A stretch of 64,000 nt of DNA from Takakia lepidozioides (taxonomy: Eukaryota > Streptophyta > Takakiopsida > Takakiales > Takakiaceae). The stretch is taken from NCBI GenBank assembly GCA_030704615.1, contig CM060734.1, positions 55,568,042 to 55,632,041 of the forward strand, given 5' to 3'. Every line of letters starts with the position of its first letter. Within the stretch, counting starts at the first letter, position 1. This document shows, one piece after another, positions 35,135 to 44,994 of this stretch. Under the pieces are notes generated by a model. It ran no database searches. It saw only the letters and a program-made list of their open reading frames with translations, and was not told where the DNA came from. The translations under genes were made by a program, and so were the position numbers.

Positions 35135-35400
35135 GAGCGGAATGAAGGGCCAGGCTCTTGAGGTGCGTATCCCTTGATGGATTTGAAGAAGGCTCTCGTT
35201 GGTGGGAGTATCTAGAACAATGAATCAAAAAATGGATATGGTCTTGAGGTTGCCCACACATGGACATTTGCAATCTCCCAATTATCTCTACATGTATGTG
35301 TTATTCAAATGTAGGCTTTCCCCCAGGTTTAAATTTTAGTCTATTGCCAAAAGTGGGTAAAGCCTTGCTCAAGGATCGTTTCACCAAAACAAATAGAAGA
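35135..35400 (-). mobile_element. Decayed LINE family 2 fragment
   Basis: By eye this aligns to the ORF2 C-terminal region of the younger copies: ATGGATTTGAAGAAGGCTCT, the GGTTGCCCACACA zinc-finger part, and TTTAAATTTTAGTCTATTGCC, all in the same orientation. It contains many substitutions and a truncated 3' end. Confidence 0.65.
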
Positions 35401-35790
35401 AAATAGGGTTAGAGGAAATTTCGTACCCGTTGTTGAATTGAGGTTGTTGACAACCTCAATTCCAAAGGCTTTAGATTGGCCATATCAGTTCCTACCTACC
35501 TTGCTGCATTATTGTGAATGGAAGCGTTGAGAGGGGAAGGTTGCACCACCTATTAATATCCACTTCCTCTTCGAGTTCATAATGTTCATGTTCTCCCAAT
35601 CTACTACAATCTACCTCTAAAAGTAATCAACCAAGTTAAATCTTTCTCCTTCTCCATAGTAGGAATTCAAGTTTAGTACAAAATTAGTAGAAGATTAGTA
35701 GAAAAAACTGATGTATTTTGAACATGATATGACCGATTTGTTGTATGTGTGTACATGTATATTATACTGTTTAATATCTTGTGGGCCTAA

Positions 35791-35865
35791 CTCCCTTTGG
35801 ACTGCTGATTGTGACTTGGAATGGTCAGGATCCAAGTCCAAGTCATAATCAGGAGTCCAAGGGAG
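35791..35865. repeat. Inverted repeat (hairpin)
   Basis: The arms at 35791-35820 and 35837-35865 are complementary over about 29 bases with few mismatches (core CTCCCTTTGGACT with AGTCCAAGGGAG), with a 16-base loop. A TATA-like GTATAAATAG follows at about 35880. It may be a small foldback element or a transcribed hairpin. Confidence 0.65.
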
Positions 35866-37359
35866 TAACGGTCAGTAGGAGTATAAATAGGCTAACTAAT
35901 ATGCAATATAAAATACCTCTATAAGAATGACAATAGGCTAATCTTCCCCCTAGGAACAATTATATACTCCGGGATGACCCCTAAGGGATCATTCCGCCTT
36001 GGAAGCAGGGTCAGGTCGGAAGGCCAAGACACTTCTAACGAGGCAAAATGATATCGACCCAGGGCGTTAAGGGCGAGTTGATGTAGCTTCACTCTTGAAA
36101 CGTGGCAAGATACACAAAAACTATAATATGGAGTAGGGTGCACATAATATCAAGTAGGCAGGGCATAATATGGGCAGGGAGGCATGGAAACGTGAGTAGA
36201 AAGGATTTAGTCTTCCAGCTCAATGAAGTAATCTGATTCAACTGACTTTAGAGGTGCCATCCCCATGGCTTTGGTCACCTGTCGCCTCACCCATGGGGTG
36301 GGCCTGTGAAGGGCACCTCCCCTATTACATGGAAAGCTGTTCAGCTTGCGCAGCTCATAGGAATATCCGAGTACAAATGTCCCATAAAGTCGTGTTCCCG
36401 CATTGGAAATGCTCTCAAACAGAAATTGTATACACCTCCATGTTAAGGCTGGGTGGCTTCACCCCACCATTCATCCACGTGGACGAATGAAAAAGCACTG
36501 CAAGAGTGACTTTGGGCATTTTCCCTCATTATCTTTCATGCAATCCAGTTGATGTCAAGTTTTCCTTTGGGCATTCAAACAAGACCAATAACAAGTGTGA
36601 AGGTCACTCATCAATACTACCCCCTCCGATCATTTCTTACTTAGGTGTCCTGCGTCTTCCTGTACAGAAGCATCATGCCAACACTCCAAAAGCCCAAAAT
36701 CAACACATCAATCCATGATTTATGTTTTAGTACTTCAACCAAACACTTGGTTGCCAGTGGGTACTTCATGGTAATTTCTGATTGGATTTTCAGCCCTGCA
36801 TAGTAAGATACCGTCACTGCTCAGAGAGGATGCAGTCAAGGGCATGCCAATATTCACATTCTCCTTCCTTCAACAATAAATTCCAGCTCCACTGGCAACA
36901 CTTCACATTCCAGACCATAGGGCCAATAAAGGAACCGAAATGGGGAATTAAAATTCGATTGACGACTACTAGCAGGAAGTACTATACATACATGAGATAC
37001 AGTCTATGATGCATGGCCCAATTCTCCTGGTTCCAGACTGACAAGCAGGAGGAAGATCAAACAGGAACTTTGACTCTCACTGCAGAGAGGAGCCCTCTGC
37101 AGCCCTAAAGAGAAATGATCGACACTCTCAAGTACGTAGGGTACACAGTATCCCACAAAGTATCAGCAAGATTGGTTTAGCATCAAACAGCCGGTTACAG
37201 CACTTACTTGAATTCATCAGTAAACATTGCACCAATTGTAGCACAGTTTTGTAGAGGAGCCCCTCACCATCAAGCCCGAACAATATAAAGGTTAATTCAA
37301 CTGTGAACCAACATGGCTTCCCTTCCATTCTGGCTGCTGCAGAGCAAACTCTCCCATGG

Positions 37360-37425
37360 CATTGCAGGATCCGAACCAGAGTCTCCCGCATGCTAACCGC
37401 CTAGCACAACATGCTGTACTAAACT
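37360..37425 (-). repeat. tRNA-derived SINE-like head
   Basis: On the minus strand, TAGTACAGCATG (37410-37421) fits a polymerase III box A in 11 of 12 positions and GGTTCGGATCC (37367-37377) is a good box B, about 33 bases apart. TGCTA...TAGCA between them could form an anticodon-like stem. The following ~200 bases have no gene, consistent with a SINE body, though no second copy is in the window. Confidence 0.45.
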
Positions 37426-38094
37426 CTATAGAACCTTATCTTCCTATGCCCAAGAAGATACCGAAATATGCACTCTATCTCTCTCCTGCTTTTGGGGTGC
37501 CCTTCAAAGATGGCACCCGTGATTTGTGTTGATTGACAAGGGAGAAAGAACAGGTAGGAGTCTAGACTGTCTCTTTACACCAACCAATGAAAGCACCCAA
37601 CCTGAACACACAAATAAATGCAAATCTTACACAACCCTGCCACACCAAGCCCACATCTAACTCCTGCTAACGTCTGGGCAAACAGAAGACGTAAAAATTA
37701 GGGAAACAGCAAAATAAAAAGACAACAGACAGCTTGGATAGAATATGGCAAACGCATTTTGCGGGCCTCCTTGTACATACCCTCTCTGCTACCAGTCCCC
37801 TCAAAAAAGCCCTACCCATCAACCCCCTTTGTTTTCCAACCTACCAAAGTCGCAGTATAGATTGCCATTTGCAGTCTGCCATTTCGTCCTGCGTCTGTAG
37901 CCACCTATTACAGAGAACAATACACACCTGTCAACCTATTGGTCCTGAGCCAAGCAGAATCCCCACAGATTACGAGGGGAGAGGATGTGGAGGGTGAGGG
38001 GGGAAGGCTTGAATGTGAAGAAAACGGGCTCCGTTTGACCTCGATTGACAATAACTGGCATTGGCACAACGCATGCCTCATTGACTCTGAAACG

Positions 38095-41000
38095 CTAGAT
38101 CCCAACCACAGCCCTCTGTCCCTGGTGTGGGAGGCCACTCCCCATATTGTTGCTAAATCCAGGCTGTGTAAGCAACATGCCATCAGATGAAGTAATATAA
38201 TAGTTATTATTATTATTGCGCGATCCTGCAACAGCTTCAAGACGCTTCCAGGTAGTCTCACGCTTCTCTTCAAGCCCCTTGGCCTTGGCCTCATCCTCTT
38301 GGAACTTGAGCTGGCATTCCTGAAAGAGCTCTTGGTCCATCTCCAGAAACATTTTGCGCACATTGAGTGTCAGTCCATGCACTGCTTGGTTCCAATGGCT
38401 ACGTGTATTCCTCTCCAGCGATGTGTAGATCAAGGGGAGCACAACCTGCCGATTTTGAGCCACTAAGTTCACGATGTGGTCATTATTCCACAAAAACAAA
38501 GCACGCTCCGACACCTGGGGCACCAAACAGCCCACCCAGTTGGATGAAGAACATGGAAGAATAACAAATTGAAATTTGATGAGCAGCACACACACACACA
38601 CACAGAGCACCCATTCCCAAAAGGAAGGTGTCACTAGAGCCAACATCTCAAGGAAGGGGGCATAGAGGCGTTTGGTTTGCAAAAGTAATCATAGAATCAG
38701 AGTAGAGATAGTCCAGTCCATGCAAGTAAGCAAGCCAGTAAGCGCCCATTCCAAAAGGAAGACCAAATACTCAAGCAAGGGCACATATAGAAGCCCTTGG
38801 TTTGCAAAAGTATTGCTAGAATCAGAGTATAGCTTGTCGAGTCCATATAAGTTCCTCATAGTGTCAACTCTCTTTGTGTTGTCAACTCTCTTGGTTGGTC
38901 AACGGCCACAAGGCTACGGCAAACGTCGTCTTATGAGTACACTCTCTTTGTGTTGCCATACTAAGCAGCCCATCATGGTGTTAAAGGAGTCTGAATGGAT
39001 ACCTTCCTGGTAGCCATAGTGTAGTCAGCTCCTTCAGCCCTTGCCTGCTCCTCTTCTAAATGAGAAGAGTCCAGGCTTTCTAACCTTATAGGGCAGCAGC
39101 TTGTCAAGACCTAAGGAGAACCCTACTGAGTCATCCTCATGAATCATCCGGTTCTCCATTTTCCCGTTCCGATCTAGGAAAATAAATCGGAACAGCATAA
39201 TCAGGCACTTCTTGATGGTTGTTGACAAAGAACTTAGCATCAAGGAAAGAGAATGTACACATAAGACGTTATTTGCCGTAGCCTTGTGGAAATTGACCCG
39301 CCCAGTTTGAGCGCAACAATTCAAGGAAGAGATTGTACTCATAAGACGTTGTTTGCCGTAGCCTTGTGGCCATTGACCCCGCGCCCAGTTTGAGCGGGAA
39401 CAAAAGGGACAGAACCTACCTCTGTCAGGGGCTGACGTTGGTAGTAACACTTACCTCCATATAAATCCGGGTTTTCCAGATATCCTCTAGAAATCCCTTC
39501 ACACAAGCATCAATCTGCTGTGTGTGATTTGCCCAAAAACTAGGCCTCAGGAGGGCCTGGGCTTTTGGCTCAGCCTCGAGACTTGCAAAGTTGGTAAACA
39601 GGGGTACAGGCACAATTCCCTTAATAGATTTGAAGAGAGCGTCTCTTTGGTGAGAGAACCCCGGACAGTGTATCAGAAAATGAATACTGTCTTCAGATTG
39701 CCCACACAACGGGCAATTGCACTCTCCCTTTCCTCTCTGCTTCTGTTTGCTGTTCAAAGGTAGGCTTCCTGCCCTGAGTTTAAATTTCAGTCTAGTGCCG
39801 AGAGTGGGTAGACCCTTGAGGTCATCCAAGATGTCCTCCCCCATGTCACAGACTGGAAACAAGTTCAGGGAAGTTTTCTGCCTAACTTCATTTTCATCAG
39901 ACAATCTCATGGCAACAGACATGGCTGAGGACACTACAGCCTCTAAGTCAGATTTATCCAGCAGGGTCAAGACTTGCGGATCCAGGTCCAGGTCCTTGAG
40001 GATCTCTTCTACTCTCTTCTGCCAGGACTTAGCCTGTTTGACAGGGCGGTCCTGTTTCCAAGATATAGAGTCGATTAATTTAGGATATCTGGTGTTGGGC
40101 ATATGTTGCAGCTGACCCCACCATCTGACCTTGAATTCATCTCGTCGGGAGCTTAAGGACGGAATGCCAAACTCACCCCGAACAGCCACATTGGCTGTTT
40201 TGGAGCATGCTGACATACACTCCTTAAGCACCCCCACTTGAATGGATTCTAGAGACTTAGCCTGGTTGGAGTTATCAACCCATATAGCAGATCCGTACTC
40301 CAAGGCAGGTCTAATAACGCGACAAAGCATCGTTTTCTTAACCTCAGAGTTGACCCCTCTGCAGTGGAAAAATTTAGTGAGCCCCAGAGCTTTGCCCTTG
40401 CCAGTTTGAACAACTTTCCGGATATGTGCATCCCAATTACAATTGGAGGAAAACTCAACGCCCAGGTAAGTGTAGGAAGGGAGGACCGGGATCTCTTGGC
40501 TACCCCACTGCCACTTAAGATCACTTCCTCCCTCTCCTCTGTCGTTGAATGCTACCACTGCACATTTGCTGACATTAGCCTCTAGCCCCCAAAGATCAAA
40601 GTATCTCTTCGCACAATCAATCAACTCCTGGAGATTGGTTGGAGTCTCCCCTATGCCTGCGAAGTCATCCGCAAACATAAGGGCTGGTATGGTGGTATCA
40701 CCCACCCTTAACCCAAATCCCTCACTTTCCACATCCTCGAGGAGTTGATTGATGAAAACATTGAAGAGCAGAGGGGAGAGAGTACATCCTTGAGCTACAC
40801 CTTGGTCTATGTCAAAGAAGTTGGACTTCTGTCCGTTAACAGTGACACAGCTTTTGGTGTGAGCATACAAGTTGTGGACAACTCTCCACATCTTTCCCTT
40901 GATCCCACAAGACCAGAGGCGGAACCATAGGCCATCCCTCCACACTGTGTCATAAGCCTTTTTGACATTCAGGAAAAAGACATAAATGGGTTTCCCTTCT

Positions 41001-42963
41001 TTTTTCCTTCCCTGGATAATCTGGCTTAGAGTGAAGATATGATCCACACAGCCCCTGTTTCACCGAAAGCCAGCTTGGCCTTTGTGGAAACAACCTCTGG
41101 ACTCCAGATCAACCTCGAGACGAGTACTTATAACTCTGCAGAATGTCTTGCCAACAGCATTGAGGAGCGTGATGCCACGGTAGTTCCCCGGTTCTTCTCT
41201 GTCACCCTTCTTGTATAGATTGACAATGACCCCCTGTCGCCAGCGAAAGGGGATCATTTCAGTCTTCCAGATAAGGTTAAAGAGGAGAACTAGGGCCTCT
41301 ATCATGGGATCGCCACCGTGCTTGATAAGCTCGTTGACAATACCATCAGGTCCACCAGCTTTATATCCATTTAAATGTTCAATTGCTTCCACAATCTCAG
41401 AAGAACTAATGGGAGCATTATAAGCCATTGAAATATACTCCAGTTCATCAGGGCTGTTTTGAATCATAGGAACAGTTTTTCCAACTGTGTCCCTCCATTC
41501 AGCAGAAGACCCCTCACTGTTAGACCTAGAAGTTCTGCCAAGGATACTGTAGTGAGTTTCAAAGGTTTTGACAATGTCAACCGATGAAGTCACCACTGCA
41601 CCTTTAGTAGTCTTCAGCGCTTGTACTTGCTGACCGTTTTTCGGTTTGTACAAACGTTGAAGGGCCAACCAGAATTTCTTGTCATTACCACCATGGTGGT
41701 TTGAGTTTATTTCACTGTATAACTTGTCCCAGTATAATTTCTTCTGAGACCTAACAAGCTGATTGATATCTTTACGGAGCTGGTAGTACCTCGCCCACAA
41801 TTCTCTGTTGGTTTCCAAATTGCAGCACTCTTTATAGAGGGCTCGTCTCTCAGCTATCTTGAGTTTAATCTCATTAGTCCACCAATTAACTGCTCTACCG
41901 CAGACAATTAGTTTCCTCCCAATGATCTTGTCAGCCACGGAGGAAACGAAACTCTCCCAAGAGTCCACTGCTCTTTCGACTTCATTTCTTGCGTTAACAG
42001 AGCGTGACTGAAGTTCTTGGAGCGATTGGACAAAATGAGGGAGAGCCTCTTGCAAGGCCTGGACGTACTCAGCCTTGACCTCCTCATTGTGGAATTTTTC
42101 TATGCGCCACTTCCGAATCGAAAGTTTCACAGATCTCTTGGTGGTGGGAAAACACCTTTTGATCTCAGTCCAAACCAGGAAGTGGTCAGAGGTACCAATA
42201 TCAGTTCTGTCGATCAACACATTGGCACACTGGGGGAACAAAATTTTGTCCATTATGATATAGTCCACAATGGAACGTTCCCCAGTTTGGTTTCTCACGA
42301 GTCCACTGCACTTGGTCACCTCTTGTCCTGTTATTCAAGGAAGAGAGAGAGAAAGAGAGAGAGATCCTGAAGCCTCTCATTTTCAGGTTTCCGAATTCGA
42401 CACAAGGCATTGGCTACAGTAGACCAGCCAAGAGAGCAATGTACTGACCGGATCATGAAGAAGGTGTACACATTTACTCTATTATGCTGCTGCTACAGGG
42501 CCTAGCACAAGACATGTATTAGTTCGCCATCAAATGTCCTGTTTGTTCACTAGGAACTGTCATGGACATACCAGTCTCCTTGCCTTACAAACAGAAATGT
42601 ACGAGCAGATCAAAAAGCAATTTCTCAACACCACGACAGGATTAAGTAATCCACGAGTGGGGTTGGCTGCCATATTCAAGGATGGAGAGAGAGCCAGAGG
42701 GATCAGGCAGTTCTTGAGTGTTGTTACACTGAACATATCCACATTCGAGGAAAAAGAGAGAGGGAACGCGCACTCATAAGACGTTTGCCATAGCCTTGTG
42801 GCCATTGACCCTGCGCTCAGTTTGAGCGGAACAAAGAGAGAGTTGTACTCATAAGACGTTGTTTGCCGTAGCCTTGTGGCCATTGACCCCGCGCCCAGTT
42901 TGAGCGGAACGTAAAGGGACAGAGCCTACATCAGTCAGGGGCTGACGTCGGTAGTAAGACTTA

Positions 42964-43004
<41 letters not shown>

Positions 43005-44963
43005 CTCATAAGACGTCGTTGGGCGTCGCCTTGTGGCCATTGACCCCGCGCCCAGTTCGAGCGGAAACAAAAGGGACAGAACCTACCTCTGTCAGGGGCT
43101 GATGTTGGTAGTAAGACTTACCTTCATATATAGAATTAATCCGGGTTTTCCAGATATCCTCTAGAAATCCCTTCACACAAGCCTCAGGAGGGCCTGGGCT
43201 TTTGGCTCAGCCTCGAGACTTTCAAAGTTGGTAAACAGAGGTACAGGCACAATTCCCTTGATAGATTTGAAGAGAGCGTCTCTTTGGTGAGAGAACCCCG
43301 GACAGTGTATCAGAAAATGAATACTGTCTTCAGGTTGCCCACACAACGGGCAATTGCACTCTCCCTTTCCTCTCTGCTTCTGTTTGCTGTTCAAAGGTAG
43401 GCTTCCTGCCCTGAGTTTAAATTTCAGTCTAGTGCCGAGAGTGGGTAGACCCTTGAGGTCATCCAAGATGTCCTCCCCCATGTCACTGACTGGAAACAAG
43501 TTCAGGGAAGTTTTCTGCCTAACTTCATTTTCATCAGACAATCTCATGGCAACAGACATGGCTGAGGACACTACAGCCTCTAAGTCAGATTTATCCAGCA
43601 GGGTCAAGACTTGCGGTTCCAGGTCCAGGTCCTTGAGAATCTCTTCTACTCTCTTCTGCCAGGACTTAGCCTGTTTGACAGGGCGGTCCTGTTTCCAAGA
43701 TATAGAGTCGATTAACTTAGGATATCTGGTGTTGGACATATGTAGCAGCTGACCCCACCATCTGACCTTGAATTCATCTCGTCGGGAGCTTAAGGACAGA
43801 ATGCCAAACTCACCCCGAACAGCCACATTGGCTGTTTTGGAGCATGCTGACATACACTCCTTAAGCACCCCCACTTGAATGGATTCTAGAGACTTAACCT
43901 GGTTGGAGTTATCAACCCATATTGCAGATCCGTACTCCAAGGCGTACTAATAACGCGACAAAGCATGGTTTTCATAACCTCGGAGTTGACCCCTCTGCAG
44001 TGGAAAAATTTAGTGAGCCCCAGAGCTTTGCCCTTGCCAGTTTGAACAACTTTCCGGATATGTGCATCCCAATTACAATTGGAGGAAAACTCAACGCCCA
44101 GGTAAGTGTAGGAAGGGAGGACCGGGATCTCTTGGCTACCCCACTGCCACTTAAGATCACTTCCTCCCTCTCCTCTGTCGTTGAATGCTACCACTGCACA
44201 TTTGCTGACATTAGCCTCTAGCCCCAAAGATCAAAGTATCTCTTCGCGCAATCAATCAACTCCTGGAGATTGGTTGGAGTCTCCCCTATGCCTGCGAAGT
44301 CATCCGCAAACATAAGGGCTGGTATGGTGGTATCACCCACCCTTAACCCAAATCCCTCACTTTCCACATCCTCAAGGAGTTGATTGATGAAAACATTGAA
44401 GAGCAGAGGGTAGAGAGTACATCCTTGGGCTACACCTTGGTCTATGTCAAAGAAGTTGGACTTCTGTCCGTTAACAGTGACACAGCTTTTGGTGTGAGCA
44501 TACAAGTTGTGGACAACTCTCCACATCTTTCCCTTGATCCCCCACAAGACCAGAGGCGGAACCATAGGCCATCTCTCCACACTGTGTCATAAGCCTTTTT
44601 GACATCCAGGAAAAAAACATAAGTGGGTTTCCCTTCTTTTTTCCTTCCCTGGATAATCTGGCTTAGAGTGAAGATATGATCCACACAACCCCTGTTTCGC
44701 CGAAAGCCAGATTGGCCTTCGTGGAAACAACCTCTAGACTCCAGATCAACCTCGAGACGAGTACTTATAACTCTGCAGAATGTCTTGCCAACAGCATTGA
44801 GGAGCGTGATGCCACGGTAGTTCCCCGGTAGAGAGAATGTACTCATAAGACATTGTTTGCCGTAGCCTTGTGGCCATTGACCCCGCGCCCAGTTTGAAAA
44901 CCAAAGGGACAGAACCTACCTCTGTCAGGGGCTGACATTGGTAGTAAGACTTACCTCCCCGGT

Positions 44964-44994
<31 letters not shown>

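Larger units (their letters stand above)
33775..38094. other. No protein gene recognised between gypsy and PP2A B'
   Basis: I see only short open frames here. Identified pieces are a decayed LINE fragment (35135-35400), a hairpin (35791-35865) and a tRNA-like SINE head (about 37360-37425). The part next to 38094 should hold the 3' untranslated region of the PP2A gene. Confidence 0.4.

Noticed and set aside
36254-36718. Open frames in the 36.2-36.7 kb region
   Set aside because: They have no motifs, conflict with one another and lie in sequence without other gene signals.
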